The notes: a model not told the origin generated them from the sequence alone. 64,000 bases of DNA from Streptomyces cirratus (GCF_014650775.1 NZ_BMVP01000002.1:372001-436000); one strand, 5' to 3'. Shown: positions 43,681 to 52,423, counted from the first letter of the stretch. Numbers and translations: made by a program.

Positions 43681-44049
43681 ATGAGTTCGGCGGCCGAGCC
43701 CGGTCAGCCTTTCGTGGAGATCAGAAGACTGGTGCTGCCCGGCCCGGGCGTGAGCCCCGGCGACGCCGAACGGCTCGACGCGCTGTGCCGCGACGGCCCC
43801 CGCCCGCTGTGGGTGGTGTGCGCCGCCGGGGCGCTCGCCACCGCCGGGCTCGCCGAGGTGGACGCGCTCGCGCGCCTCGCGCTCGCCGCCCGCCTGGCCG
43901 GGGTCCGCCTCAGCCTGGCCGGTGTCCCGCCGCGGCTACGCGCCCTGCTGGACCTCGTAGGACTCGTCGAGCTGCTCGGGGAGCCCGAACAGCGGGAACC
44001 ACCTGGCGGTGTCCAGGAAGGCGTTCAGGCCGACGATCTTGCCCCCTGA
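43681..44049 (+). CDS. STAS-domain protein
   Basis: This 122-residue protein has the C-terminal half of a STAS fold: GLAEVDALARLALAARLAGVRLSLAGVPPRLRALLDLVGLVELL (about 58-100), with a possible strand WVVCAAGAL before it. STAS proteins act as anti-anti-sigma factors or signalling partners, but the serine usually phosphorylated is not evident here. ATG 43681 has no clear ribosome-binding site, and GTG 43714 would lose the first strand. Its last 114 bases overlap the 3' end of the sigma-factor gene on the other strand. Confidence 0.75.
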   Translation: MSSAAEPGQPFVEIRRLVLPGPGVSPGDAERLDALCRDGPRPLWVVCAAGALATAGLAEVDALARLALAARLAGVRLSLAGVPPRLRALLDLVGLVELLGEPEQREPPGGVQEGVQADDLAP

Positions 44050-44943
44050 TATCTCCAGCACCTGTAGCGCCCACGGCTCGTGCCCCGGCCGGCCGTCCTC
44101 GCGCGGGCGGTACTGCCCGAAGGCCGGCATGCCGTTCGCCGTCGTCGGCACGAGCCGGGACCCCTTGCAGCCGATGCCCTGGTTCAGGTGCCACGCCGCG
44201 ATGTCCGCGTGCCCCTGGAGCCACAGGTCGAACGGCGGCATCGACAGCACCGCGTCCTCGTGCAGCAGGGCGGTGAGCCGGGAGATGTCGTACGCCTCGA
44301 AGGCGCTCAGGTACCGCTCCAGCAGCTTCGCCTGGTCCGCGTCCAGGGGATCCGCCGGATCGCTCGCCCGGATCTCCCGGCCGGCGAGAGTGGCCCGCGC
44401 CCGCTGGAGGGCGCTGTTCACCGACGCCACCGTCGTGTCCAGCAGCGTCGCGACCTCCTCCGCCTTCCAGGCCAGCACCTCCCGCAGGATCAGCACGGCC
44501 CGCTGCTTCGCCGGCAGGTGCTGGAGCGCGGCGACGAAGGCCAGGCGGACGGACTCCTTCGCCAGCGCCGCCTCCGCGGGATCAGCGGTCTGCGTCAGCA
44601 CCCGCCCGTCCGGCACCGGCTCCAGCCACGTCACCTCGGGCCGCTCGCTGAGCACGGCCGACGCCTGGTGCTGCGGCGCGCCGAGGTCCATCGGCCGGGC
44701 CCGCTTGTTCCCGGCGTTCAGCAGGTCCAGGCAGACGTTCGTGGCGATCCGGTACAGCCAGGACCGCAGCGAGGAACGCCCCTCGAACTTGCCGTAGGCG
44801 CGCCAGGCGCGCAGGTACGTGTCCTGCACCGCGTCCTCGGCGTCGAAGGACGAGCCGAGCATCCGGTAGCAGTAACCGGTGAGCTCGACCCGGTAGCGGT
44901 CCATCGCCGAGTCGAGTTCCGGGCTGGTCGCGAGGTCACTCAT
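43936..44943 (-). CDS. ECF sigma factor with C-terminal SnoaL-like domain (SigX5/SigG type)
   Basis: This 335-residue protein has region 2 (ELTGYCYRMLGSSFDAEDAVQDTYLRAWRAYGKFEGRSSLRSWLYRIATNVCLDLL, about 20-76) and region 4 (LQHLPAKQRAVLILREVLAWKAEEVATLLDTTVASVNSALQRARATL, about 140-187). A SnoaL_2-like domain follows (LERYLSAFEAYDISRLTALLHEDAVLSMPPFDLWLQGHADIA). Sigma factors of this layout have no separate anti-sigma; the C-terminal domain is thought to control activity. The ATG start lies at 44943. A 13-bp palindrome GTAGTTCCACTAC at 44959-44971 is a possible control site. The 3' end overlaps the STAS gene. Confidence 0.92.
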   Translation of the reverse strand: MSDLATSPELDSAMDRYRVELTGYCYRMLGSSFDAEDAVQDTYLRAWRAYGKFEGRSSLRSWLYRIATNVCLDLLNAGNKRARPMDLGAPQHQASAVLSERPEVTWLEPVPDGRVLTQTADPAEAALAKESVRLAFVAALQHLPAKQRAVLILREVLAWKAEEVATLLDTTVASVNSALQRARATLAGREIRASDPADPLDADQAKLLERYLSAFEAYDISRLTALLHEDAVLSMPPFDLWLQGHADIAAWHLNQGIGCKGSRLVPTTANGMPAFGQYRPREDGRPGHEPWALQVLEISGGKIVGLNAFLDTARWFPLFGLPEQLDESYEVQQGA

Positions 44944-45036
44944 GGCTGCCGTCCCCCAGTAGTTCCACTACGTCGCAAACTACCGGAGGGGTCCGACAAC
45001 GGCAGCCGGACCGTCCGGCGCCGCGCGCGGCGCGGC

Positions 45037-45753
45037 TCAGGTACCGGGCTTGCGGCCGTACACGTACACGTCGTCACCGTTGCGGAGCAGGTTCCAGTAG
45101 GCCTTGGCGTCCGCCGGGCGCATGTTCACGCAGCCGCCGGAGCCCGGCGGGTTCCACATGCTCTTGTCGACGGAGTGGAAGGCGATGCCGCCGTCGAAGA
45201 ACTGTGCGTACGGCATCGCGACGTCGTAGAGCGTCGACCAGAAGTCGATGCTGCGGTAGTAGATCTGTTTGTGACCGGTGCGCGTCTCGGTCCCGTCCTT
45301 GCCCGTGCGCACCGGCACCGGGCCGTAGACCAGTTTCCCGCCGTCCTGGACCCAGCTGAGCTGGCGCGTCAGGTCCACGCAGGCTGTCCGCCCCAGGTCG
45401 ACCGGGCACGACCCGTCCCGGTTGGGGGTGGTGCCGGCCGCCCGCTGCGCCAGCATCACGCTCATCGTCTGCCAGGTGAGCGGCCCGGCGTACCCCGCGG
45501 TCGGGGTGATGCCGTGCGTCGCCTGGAACGACCTGATGGCCGTGCAGTCGGCCGCCGACTGCACGCCGTCCACCGGCCGGCCCAGGAACTGCTCGACCTG
45601 CCGCTGGTAGGGCCCGGTGGTGGCGGTGCAGGTAGCGGCCCGCGCCGGCCCGCCCCCCACGACCAGCAGCGGCGCCGCCAGGGCCACCGCCGCGCCCACC
45701 AGTGCTGCCGCCCGGCCCTTCGTACGAATCCGTCGTTTCCGTGTGGATGTCAC
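45037..45753 (-). CDS. Secreted L,D-transpeptidase
   Basis: This 238-residue protein has a signal peptide (basic start KRRIRTKGRAAALVG then AAVALAAPLLVVGGGPARA, cleavage about residue 39). A short peptidoglycan-binding-like domain follows (VEQFLGRPVDGVQSAADCTAIRSFQATHGITPTAGYAGPLTWQTM), then a YkuD domain. The active site is HSVDKSMWNPPGSGGCVNM near residues 195-213, with the usual H and C. Four cysteines in the mid region may form disulfides. Unlike the enzyme at 24726-25604 it has no lipobox. The start is GTG 45753 with GGGGAGG upstream. Confidence 0.92.
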   Translation of the reverse strand: MTSTRKRRIRTKGRAAALVGAAVALAAPLLVVGGGPARAATCTATTGPYQRQVEQFLGRPVDGVQSAADCTAIRSFQATHGITPTAGYAGPLTWQTMSVMLAQRAAGTTPNRDGSCPVDLGRTACVDLTRQLSWVQDGGKLVYGPVPVRTGKDGTETRTGHKQIYYRSIDFWSTLYDVAMPYAQFFDGGIAFHSVDKSMWNPPGSGGCVNMRPADAKAYWNLLRNGDDVYVYGRKPGT

Positions 45754-45881
45754 ATCCGCCTCCCCACGGCATTCCTTCCCTGCCCGGAGGCCGAACGTGC
45801 CGGAGCCCGGAGCGTGATGGGCTCCGGGCTCCGTAAATCACCTCGTACCGATGTCGTACGGCGGGTGCTCGCGCCGACGTA

Positions 45882-47162
45882 TCAGCGCATCGCGGCCAGC
45901 GAGGTCGGGCGGCGTTCGGTGCGCGCCACGCGCGACCCGTACAGGGTGATCGACGCGACGCCCACCACCGCCACCAGCGCGATCCCGACCGTGGCCGCCC
46001 ACCCCGAGGCGTGGTAGGCCAGCGCACCGAGCGTGCCGCCCGCGCTCGAACCCAGGTAGTACGCCGACTGGTAGAGCGCCGACGCCTGCGCGCGGCCCGT
46101 CGTCGCCGTCCGGCTCACCGCCGCCGAGGCCACCGCGTGCCCCGCGAAGAACCCGGCCGTGATCAGCACCAGGCCGGCCAGGACCCCGGCCAGTGAGTCC
46201 GCCAGGGAGAGCAGCAGCCCGAGCGCGGTCGTGGTCACCGCGAGGTACAGCGCGCCGCGCCGTCCGATCCGGGCCACCAGCTGACCGGCGGCCGCCGAGG
46301 AGACCGTACCGACCAGGTAGACCAGGAACACCGAGCCGACGACGCCCTGTCCCAGCGAGAACGGCTCGTCCACCAGGCGGTACCCGATGACCGTGTACAC
46401 CGCCCCGAACACCGTCATGAACAGCGCGCCGATGCCGTACAGCCGCAGCAGCAGGGGGTCCCGCAGGTGCCCCGCGACGGTACGTCCCACCGCGCGCGGC
46501 TCCAGCGACGCCGGCCGGAAGAACCGCGCCCTCGGCAGCAGCGCCAGGAACGCCACCGCGCACGCCAGCGCCATCAGCCCGACCGTCAGCAACCCGGCCC
46601 GCCACCCCCACAGCTGCGCGGCCCAGCCGGTGACGATGCGGCCGCTCATCCCGCCGATCGAGTTGCCCGCGACGAACAGGCCGATCGCGCCGACCAGCGC
46701 CTTCGGCCGGACCTCCTCCGCCAGGTACGCCATCGCGGAGGCGGGGATGCCGGCGATCGCCGCGCCCTGGACGGCGCGCAGCGCCACCAGCCACTCCAGG
46801 CTCGGGGCGAACGGGACGAGCAGGGCGACCCCGACGGCGAGGGCCATCCCACAGGTCATCATCCGGGTCCGCCCGAACCGCTCGGACAGGGCGCTCAGCG
46901 GCAGGACGAACAGGGCGAGTGCGCCGGTCGCGGCGGACACCGTCCAGCTGGCCTGTCCGGCCGTCACGCCGAAGTCGCCGGAGATCGCGGGCAGCAGCGC
47001 CTGCGTGGAGTAGAGGAGGGCGAAGGTCGCGAGTCCGGCGGCGAAGAGCGCGAGGCTCATCCGGCGGTAGCCGGGACGGCCGGGGGAGAGGGGCTGCGGT
47101 CCGGGGGACGACGGGATGGAGGCACCCGGGATGGAGGGTGCCCCGGTATGAGCGGGAGGCAT
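45882..47162 (-). CDS. MFS transporter
   Basis: This 426-residue protein has about 12 membrane helices. It has the major-facilitator loop 2-3 motif LSALSERFGRTRMM (about 95-108), the first-half QGAAIAGIPASAMAYLAEEV and a second-half GQLVARIGRRGALYLA. Resemblance is to the YnfM/arabinose-efflux type of exporter. ATG 47162 is chosen over the upstream ATG 47234, which would add residues encoded in the divergent promoter. It is divergent from the LysR gene, the usual arrangement for a transporter controlled by its neighbour. Confidence 0.9.
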   Translation of the reverse strand: MPPAHTGAPSIPGASIPSSPGPQPLSPGRPGYRRMSLALFAAGLATFALLYSTQALLPAISGDFGVTAGQASWTVSAATGALALFVLPLSALSERFGRTRMMTCGMALAVGVALLVPFAPSLEWLVALRAVQGAAIAGIPASAMAYLAEEVRPKALVGAIGLFVAGNSIGGMSGRIVTGWAAQLWGWRAGLLTVGLMALACAVAFLALLPRARFFRPASLEPRAVGRTVAGHLRDPLLLRLYGIGALFMTVFGAVYTVIGYRLVDEPFSLGQGVVGSVFLVYLVGTVSSAAAGQLVARIGRRGALYLAVTTTALGLLLSLADSLAGVLAGLVLITAGFFAGHAVASAAVSRTATTGRAQASALYQSAYYLGSSAGGTLGALAYHASGWAATVGIALVAVVGVASITLYGSRVARTERRPTSLAAMR

Positions 47163-47207
47163 GCTTCGACGGTAGACCCGGGCCGTTTCATGCGTCCAAT
47201 GCACAGA

Positions 47208-47222
47208 ATCGCGATAATCGAT
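47208..47222. promoter_or_regulatory. Candidate LysR binding site
   Basis: ATCG-N7-CGAT contains the T-N11-A pattern typical of LysR-type boxes. It lies in the 99-bp divergent region between the MFS and LysR genes, in a patch of lower GC content. Confidence 0.45.
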
Positions 47223-47261
47223 CCACTCATGCATCAGCCCAGCTCAGAGAGGTGCGTGTCA

Positions 47262-48188
47262 ATGAGTCGTTACGAAGAAGACATCCCCGTGACAAGTCTG
47301 CTGGCCCCCCGGCTCGCCTACTTCGTCGCGGTCGCCCGGCACGAGCACGTCACCCGCGCCGCACACGAGCTGGGCGTGCCGCAGTCCACCCTGTCCCGGG
47401 CCATGGTCCGCCTCGAACAGGACCTGGGCGTCACGCTGTTCGCCCGCAAGGGCCGCACCGTCGCCCTCACCACCGCCGGGCACACCTTCCTCGCCAGCGC
47501 CCGGCGGGCCCTCGCAGAGATCGCCCGCGCCGCCGAGTCCGTGCAGCAGGACGCCGACCCGGCCTCCGGCAAGGTCGCCTTCGGCTTCCTGCACACCCTG
47601 GGCTCCGAGACCGTACCCGGCCTGATCCGCGCCTTCCGCGCCGACCACCCCCGGATCCGGTTCTCCCTCGTCCAGAACTACGGGGAAGCCATGCTGGAGC
47701 GGTTGCGGGCCGGGGAACTCGACCTCTGCCTGACCTCGCCGGTGCCCGACGCACCCGACCTGGTGGGCCGCCGGCTCGACGAACAGCGGCTGCGCCTGGT
47801 CGTGCCCGACGACCACCGCCTCGCGGGCCGCAAACGCATCCGCCTCGCCGAGGCAGCCGAGGAAACCTTCGTCACCCTGGAGCCCGGTTACGGGCTGCGC
47901 CGCATCACCGACGACCTGTGCGCGGAAGCCGGGTTCACCCCCAGGGTCGCCTTCGAGGGCGAGGAGGCGGAGACCCTGCGCGGGCTCGTCGCCGCCGGCC
48001 TCGGGGTGGCTCTGCTGCCACCGCCCGCCGTGGCCCGGCCGGGCGTGGTGGAGCTGACGGTGACGGCGCCGCGCGCGGTCCGCGAGATCGGCGTCGCCTG
48101 GCTCGACGGGCACCCCGACACACCTCCGGTGGCGGAGTTCAAGCGGTTCCTGCTGTCCCGTCGGGGCCGGCTGCTTCCCGAAGCGTGA
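47262..48188 (+). CDS. LysR-family transcriptional regulator
   Basis: This 308-residue regulator has an N-terminal winged helix-turn-helix, LAYFVAVARHEHVTRAAHELGVPQSTLSRAMVRLEQDLGVTLFARKGRTVALT (about 19-70). The effector-binding domain includes GELDLCLTSPVP and GLGVALLPP. It is expected to control the divergent MFS gene and itself. The start is ATG 47262, nine bases after GAGAGG. The last 50 bp overlap the 3' end of the LuxR-type gene on the opposite strand. Confidence 0.92.
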   Translation: MSRYEEDIPVTSLLAPRLAYFVAVARHEHVTRAAHELGVPQSTLSRAMVRLEQDLGVTLFARKGRTVALTTAGHTFLASARRALAEIARAAESVQQDADPASGKVAFGFLHTLGSETVPGLIRAFRADHPRIRFSLVQNYGEAMLERLRAGELDLCLTSPVPDAPDLVGRRLDEQRLRLVVPDDHRLAGRKRIRLAEAAEETFVTLEPGYGLRRITDDLCAEAGFTPRVAFEGEEAETLRGLVAAGLGVALLPPPAVARPGVVELTVTAPRAVREIGVAWLDGHPDTPPVAEFKRFLLSRRGRLLPEA

Positions 48189-49245
48189 GCCGGGCGCCCG
48201 TCCGGGGGCCGGCGGGCAGCGCTCCGTTCGATGGTCCCGGCGGCGCTCCCGTCGACAGCAAGTACCCGGCCTGGAAACGGGACTTGGCGCCGACCGCCCG
48301 CATGATCCCCGCGATGTGCCGTTGGCAGGTCCGCTCCGACATGCCCAGCCGGCGCGCGATCACCTTGTCCTCCAGCCCCTCCGCCAGCAGCCGTACGATC
48401 GTGCGCCGCAGCTCGTCCGTGAGCGAGCGGGCCGCATCCGGACCCACCGTCACGGGGAACGGCTCCGCCGCCACCCAGGACCGTTCGAACGCCGCCTTCA
48501 TGAAGTGCACGACGTTCGGCTCGCGCACCACCAGCGCCGCCCCGCTGCGGTCCGGTACATCCATCAGCCCCGTGTGGCCGTCGAAGACCAGCATCCGCAT
48601 CAGCCCGTCGCCGAGGGTGCGGACCTGCGCGCCCAGTGCCGTCACCCGTTCCACGTAGGCCGCCGTCGGACGCGAGTACCGGGCCGTGTGCTGGTAGACG
48701 GTCCGCATCCGCACCCCGCGCGCCAGCAGCGCCTCGTCCCGCCCGATCGCCTCCTCCAGCGACTCCGGCGGCCGGCCGCCGCCCGGCTGCGAGGTCAGCA
48801 ACTCGCACTCGGCGCCCGCCGCGAGTTCCGCGATCAGCCCGCGCACCGCCCCGAGGTCCGTCACCAGCTCCAGGTGCCCCGAGCCGCTCGGGTCCCGGTG
48901 GGCGGCTCCTGCCTCGTAGGCCGGGACCAGCTCCTCCAGCCGCCCGCGCAGCCGGTCCATCTCGTCGTGCGTCTCCCGGACGAGCAGCGCCAGCGGGGCC
49001 AGGGCCCGGGCCGCGGCCGCCCGGGGCGCCACCGCGCTCCACCGCTCCGGGCCGGGCCCGGGGGTCCGCTGGAGCAGGTGGGCGGCGGCCAGCTCGGTGA
49101 GGGCGGTACCGGCGCGGACCCCCAGGGCCGCCGCGGCCTCCCCGGCCGTGAAGGCGCGCCGCTCCACCGCGTACGCGTAGAGACGCCGCGCGGCGGGGCT
49201 CAGTCCGTCTCCCCGGGCGCTCCCTTCGGGGCCGTCGTCCGACAT
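48139..49245 (-). CDS. LuxR-type helix-turn-helix regulator with TrmB-like N-terminus
   Basis: This 368-residue protein has a winged-helix-like N-terminus (LSPAARRLYAYAVERRAFTAGEAAAALGVRAGTALTELAAAHLLQRT). The middle domain includes ECELLTSQPGG, VRMRTVYQHTAR and MLVFDGHTGLMDVPD, as in the TrmB/phospholipase-D-like regulators. The C-terminus is a LuxR/GerE helix-turn-helix, LTDELRRTIVRLLAEGLEDKVIARRLGMSERTCQRHIAGIM. The ligand is unknown. ATG 49245 has GGGAG upstream. Its C-terminus overlaps the convergent LysR gene by 50 bp. Confidence 0.87.
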   Translation of the reverse strand: MSDDGPEGSARGDGLSPAARRLYAYAVERRAFTAGEAAAALGVRAGTALTELAAAHLLQRTPGPGPERWSAVAPRAAAARALAPLALLVRETHDEMDRLRGRLEELVPAYEAGAAHRDPSGSGHLELVTDLGAVRGLIAELAAGAECELLTSQPGGGRPPESLEEAIGRDEALLARGVRMRTVYQHTARYSRPTAAYVERVTALGAQVRTLGDGLMRMLVFDGHTGLMDVPDRSGAALVVREPNVVHFMKAAFERSWVAAEPFPVTVGPDAARSLTDELRRTIVRLLAEGLEDKVIARRLGMSERTCQRHIAGIMRAVGAKSRFQAGYLLSTGAPPGPSNGALPAGPRTGARLTLREAAGPDGTAGTA

Positions 49246-49492
49246 GGACCCATTTCTCCCTGTGGGTGAGGTTTTGTAAACCCCTCGTATTCCCGCAAGG
49301 CGGCAAGACGACGCATGGACGCGGCACTGGGGCGCATGCCGAACGGGCACAGTGGGATCCGGCCCGAGGGGGGAAGGGCCGACGGGGGAGGGCAGCGCGA
49401 GGCGCGCCGGACCGGCCGCAGCCGTCCGACCGTGAGGGGGCGGATCGGCGGGCTCCGCCGGTCCGGCGCGTCGCCCGTCGCCATCGGGTCTT

Positions 49493-49861
49493 TCAGCCGG
49501 AGGACTTCGCGTAGTCCCCGAAGCCGGTCCAGTCGACGGCGACCACCTGCTCGTCGCCCACGACCCAGGCGTCGTGCCCGGGCGCGACCTGCATGAAGTC
49601 CCCGGGCCCGTACTCCTCGCTCGTGCCGTCGTCCATGACGACCTTCATCCGGCCGCTCACCACGTATCCGGTGTGCGCGGCCTGACAGCTGTCCGTGCCG
49701 GCGAGCGGCTTGATGTGCTCCGACCAGCGCCAGCCCGGCTCGAAGACGGCGCGGCCGATGGCCCCGCCCTCCGCCTGGATCACGTCCAGCCGGCCCATGC
49801 CGTCCTGGAACGGGCGCGTCTCGTCCGCGTCGTCGAAGTTCTTGCGCAGGATCTGGGCCAT
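49493..49861 (-). CDS. Cupin-domain protein
   Basis: This 122-residue single-domain cupin has two half-motifs: the first around RWSEHIKPLAGTDSCQAAHTGYVVSGRMKV (about 45-74) and the second around EYGPGDFMQVAPGHDAWVVGDE (about 83-104). Histidines at both positions could hold a metal. No enzyme activity can be assigned. The start is ATG 49861 with GGGAGG upstream. The 245 bp towards the LuxR-type gene contain no gene. Confidence 0.85.
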   Translation of the reverse strand: MAQILRKNFDDADETRPFQDGMGRLDVIQAEGGAIGRAVFEPGWRWSEHIKPLAGTDSCQAAHTGYVVSGRMKVVMDDGTSEEYGPGDFMQVAPGHDAWVVGDEQVVAVDWTGFGDYAKSSG

Positions 49862-49953
49862 GCCCCGTCACCTCCCGTGGAAGAAGCCCCCGAGGACAAC
49901 CACCCGAGTCCGCTTTCCACTTTACGCGCGGACGGCGCCGTCGGCCGGACGGC

Positions 49954-50667
49954 TCAGCCCCGCAGCGAGCGCCCGAAACCCGAGGCCAGCGGCATCCGCA
50001 GCCCGAGCGGCGGAGGCGCGGCGAGCGCGTCCGTGACCGGCCGCGAGTACCGGCCCGAGAACATCGCGCCGAGGACGAAGTCCACCCCGAGGGCGACCAC
50101 TTCCGCCTGGTGCTCGCGCAGCCGGTGCCCGTCCGAATGCACCTCGAAGCGGCACGTGGAACGATTCGCCTTCTTCGCCCGCGCCGCCAGCAGGAACGAC
50201 GACTCCGGGTCGCAGCGCCCGTCGTCGGTCCCGTGCACGATCAGCACCTGCCGCCCCGCCAGCTGCTTCACCGGCTCCGCGGAGTCCGTCGTACCGTCCA
50301 CGGAAGGGGCCAGCGCCAGCACCGCCCGGACGGCCTCGTGCCCCGCCGCCCGCAGCGCCGCCAGGCCGCCCGCGTCGTACCCCGCCAGGCAGACCGGCAC
50401 GTCCCCGTACCTGCGTACCGCCTCGTCGGCCGCCCACCGGGCGTCGTCCTCGCGGGCGCCCGCCCCGTGCAGCACCGGGTGCGCCGCCAGGCCTTGCACC
50501 CCGCCCGCCCGGGCCAGTGCCCGCGCGAGCGGACGCAGCGGACCGGGGGAGAATCTGGACCCCCCGGGAAGCAGGAGCACCACACCACTGACCGTCGAGA
50601 CCGAGCCGTTCGCGCCGGCCGCCCGCCCGAGGCGGGCACCGCGCGCCGGCGGCGCATGCTGTGCCAT
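49954..50667 (-). CDS. Alpha/beta-hydrolase-fold protein with GYDAGG at the nucleophile elbow
   Basis: This 237-residue protein looks like a small alpha/beta hydrolase. It has strand VVLLLPGGSRFS with the oxyanion-hole region, the nucleophile elbow VCLAGYDAGGLAAL (about 93-106), RQVLIVHGTDDGRCDPE with the acid, and SDGHRLREHQAE with the histidine. The usual elbow is G-x-S-x-G. Here the third residue is aspartate, as in haloalkane dehalogenases and epoxide hydrolases, or else a loss of the serine nucleophile. The N-terminal 25 residues look unstructured. It diverges from add. Confidence 0.8.
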   Translation of the reverse strand: MAQHAPPARGARLGRAAGANGSVSTVSGVVLLLPGGSRFSPGPLRPLARALARAGGVQGLAAHPVLHGAGAREDDARWAADEAVRRYGDVPVCLAGYDAGGLAALRAAGHEAVRAVLALAPSVDGTTDSAEPVKQLAGRQVLIVHGTDDGRCDPESSFLLAARAKKANRSTCRFEVHSDGHRLREHQAEVVALGVDFVLGAMFSGRYSRPVTDALAAPPPLGLRMPLASGFGRSLRG

Positions 50668-50753
50668 GGCGGAACAGTCTCAGACTGGCAGGTGTACGCG
50701 ACCCGTCCGTACGGTCACTGTTACGTATCGACGGCTCACGCCGACGGCGCGCT

Positions 50754-50765
50754 CTACGCGCGTAG
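50754..50765. promoter_or_regulatory. Nucleoside-regulon operator 4
   Basis: CTACGCGCGTAG is a perfect palindrome 17 bp before the add ATG. TAGAGT at 50770-50775 is a possible -10 box; its end is seven bases before the ATG, so the transcript may be leaderless with the operator just upstream of the -10. Confidence 0.7.
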
Positions 50766-50781
50766 GAGCTAGAGTGCCCAG

Positions 50782-51930
50782 ATGACGAGCGACACCCCGA
50801 ACCTGCCCACCCCGGATCAGATCCGCCGTGCCCCCAAGGTGCTCCTGCACGACCACCTCGACGGTGGCCTGCGCCCCGGGACCATCATCGAGCTGGCCCG
50901 GGAGGCCGGCTACGAGAACCTTCCCGAGTCCGACGCCGACAAGCTGGGCGTCTGGTTCCGGGAAGCCGCCGACTCCGGCTCCCTGCCGCGCTACCTGGAG
51001 ACGTTCGCGCACACCTGCGCCGTCATGCAGACGAAGGCGGCGCTGTTCCGCGTCGCCGCCGAGTGCGCCGAGGACCTGGCCGAGGACGGCGTCGTGTACG
51101 CCGAGATCCGCTACGCCCCCGAGCAGCACCTGGAAGCCGGCCTGACCCTCGAAGAGGTCGTCGAGGCGGTGAACGACGGCTTCCGCGAGGGCGAGCGCCG
51201 TGCGAAGGCGAACGGCCACCGCATCCGCATCGGCGCCCTGCTGACCGCGATGCGCCACGCGGCCCGCGCGCTGGAGATCGCCGAACTGGCCAACCGCTAC
51301 CGCGACAACGGCGTGGTCGGCTTCGACATCGCCGGCGCCGAGGCCGGGTTCCCCCCCACCCGCCACCTCGACGCCTTCGAGTACCTCAAGCGCGAGAACA
51401 ACCACTTCACGATCCACGCGGGCGAGGCCTTCGGCCTGCCGTCGATCTGGCAGGCCCTGCAGTGGTGCGGCGCCGACCGCCTGGGTCACGGCGTGAAGAT
51501 CATCGACGACATCGAGGTCTCCGCCGACGGCTCCGTGAAGCTGGGACGCCTGGCGTCCTACGTCCGGGACAAGCGCATCCCCCTGGAGATGTGCCCGACC
51601 TCGAACCTGCAGACGGCCGCCGCCGCCTCGTACGCCGAGCACCCGATCGGCCTGCTGCGCAAGCTGCACTTCCGGCTGACCGTCAACACCGACAACCGGC
51701 TGATGAGCGGTACGAGCATGAGCCGCGAGTTCGAGCACCTGGTCGAGACGTTCGGTTACACGCTGGAAGACATGCAGTGGTTCACCGTCAATGCGATGAA
51801 GTCCGCGTTCATTCCTTTCGATGAACGACTGGCGATGATCAACGACGTGATCAAGCCGGGCTACGCGGAGCTCAAGTCCGAGTGGCTGTTCCGTCAGACT
51901 GCTTCGACCAGCGGTTCTGTATCGGCTTAG
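50782..51930 (+). CDS. add: Adenosine deaminase
   Basis: This 382-residue zinc enzyme converts adenosine and deoxyadenosine to inosine and deoxyinosine. Zinc-ligand motif HDHLDGG is at residues 23-29. [33 protein letters not shown] and [11 protein letters not shown] follow in order, and [12 protein letters not shown] supplies the last metal aspartate. ATG 50782 has no ribosome-binding site, which fits a leaderless mRNA. It shares operator CTACGCGCGTAG with the nucleoside importer, deoA and deoC units. Confidence 0.95.
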   Translation: MTSDTPNLPTPDQIRRAPKVLLHDHLDGGLRPGTIIELAREAGYENLPESDADKLGVWFREAADSGSLPRYLETFAHTCAVMQTKAALFRVAAECAEDLAEDGVVYAEIRYAPEQHLEAGLTLEEVVEAVNDGFREGERRAKANGHRIRIGALLTAMRHAARALEIAELANRYRDNGVVGFDIAGAEAGFPPTRHLDAFEYLKRENNHFTIHAGEAFGLPSIWQALQWCGADRLGHGVKIIDDIEVSADGSVKLGRLASYVRDKRIPLEMCPTSNLQTAAAASYAEHPIGLLRKLHFRLTVNTDNRLMSGTSMSREFEHLVETFGYTLEDMQWFTVNAMKSAFIPFDERLAMINDVIKPGYAELKSEWLFRQTASTSGSVSA

Positions 51931-51951
51931 GCCGTTGCGTGACATGAGTGA

Positions 51952-51988
51952 GGCGTCCGGGAACAGTAATTCCCGGACGCCTTCTCAT
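51952..51988 (+). terminator. Terminator after add
   Basis: GGCGTCCGGGAA and TTCCCGGACGCC form a perfect 12-bp stem with loop CAGTAA, followed by TTCTCATATTT. Confidence 0.87.
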
Positions 51989-52068
51989 ATTTAAGGATGT
52001 TTGCGGGCCGGGGTTTGAAGTGACTAGTTTGCGGAGCCGCTCAATTCCCCGTCGCAAGGACGATTTTG

Positions 52069-52332
52069 ATGAAGAAGTCAGCTGCCAAGACGCTCGGTGC
52101 CGCCGCCCTGGGTGCCGCCTTCGCCGCCGTCGCCGCCGGTTCCGCCTCCGCCGCCGTCCCGGCCGTCGGCCTGACCGACGCGCTGGGCACCGCCACCGGC
52201 GCCGTCCAGGGGCTCACCAGCCAGCAGCACATGGGTGCCAAGGAAGGCCGGGACGCGAGTGACCCGGGCGAGGCCCTCGGTACGGTCACCAGCCTCCTCG
52301 GTGGCGTGCCGCTCAGCAACCTCGGCAGCTGA
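52069..52332 (+). CDS. Small secreted protein of unknown function
   Basis: This 87-residue protein has a clear signal peptide (MKKSAAKTLGAAALGAAFAAVAAGSASA, cleavage about residue 28). The short mature part is AVPAVGLTDALGTATGAVQGLTSQQHMGAKEG... ending TSLLGGVPLSNLGS. It has no cysteine and no known domain. Similar small Ala/Gly/Leu-rich secreted proteins are common in streptomycetes, and another lies at 60212-60538. The start is ATG 52069 with AAGGA upstream. A perfect stem-loop follows. Confidence 0.8.
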   Translation: MKKSAAKTLGAAALGAAFAAVAAGSASAAVPAVGLTDALGTATGAVQGLTSQQHMGAKEGRDASDPGEALGTVTSLLGGVPLSNLGS

Positions 52333-52387
52333 CGCGTAGGCGCTGCCCGTACGCGTGGTCCGCACGCGTCATCCGCACGCGCGCACC

Positions 52388-52423
52388 CGTGGCGCACACC
52401 CCTTCGACCAGGTGTGCGCCACG
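52388..52423 (+). terminator. Terminator after the small secreted protein gene
   Basis: CGTGGCGCACACC and GGTGTGCGCCACG form a perfect 13-bp stem with a ten-base loop. Confidence 0.8.

Noticed and set aside
47163..47234. Longer start for the MFS transporter (ATG 47234)
   Set aside because: It would encode a non-hydrophobic leader from the divergent promoter that overlaps the LysR box. ATG 47162 gives a normal transporter N-terminus.
49246..49492. Short frames between the LuxR-type gene and the cupin gene
   Set aside because: They are Arg/Gly-rich with no start signal. The region is treated as intergenic.
52340..52386. Three CCGNACGCG copies after the small secreted protein gene as further nucleoside-regulon operators
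   Set aside because: They lack the CTA/TAG ends of CTACGCGCGTAG and precede no nucleoside gene.
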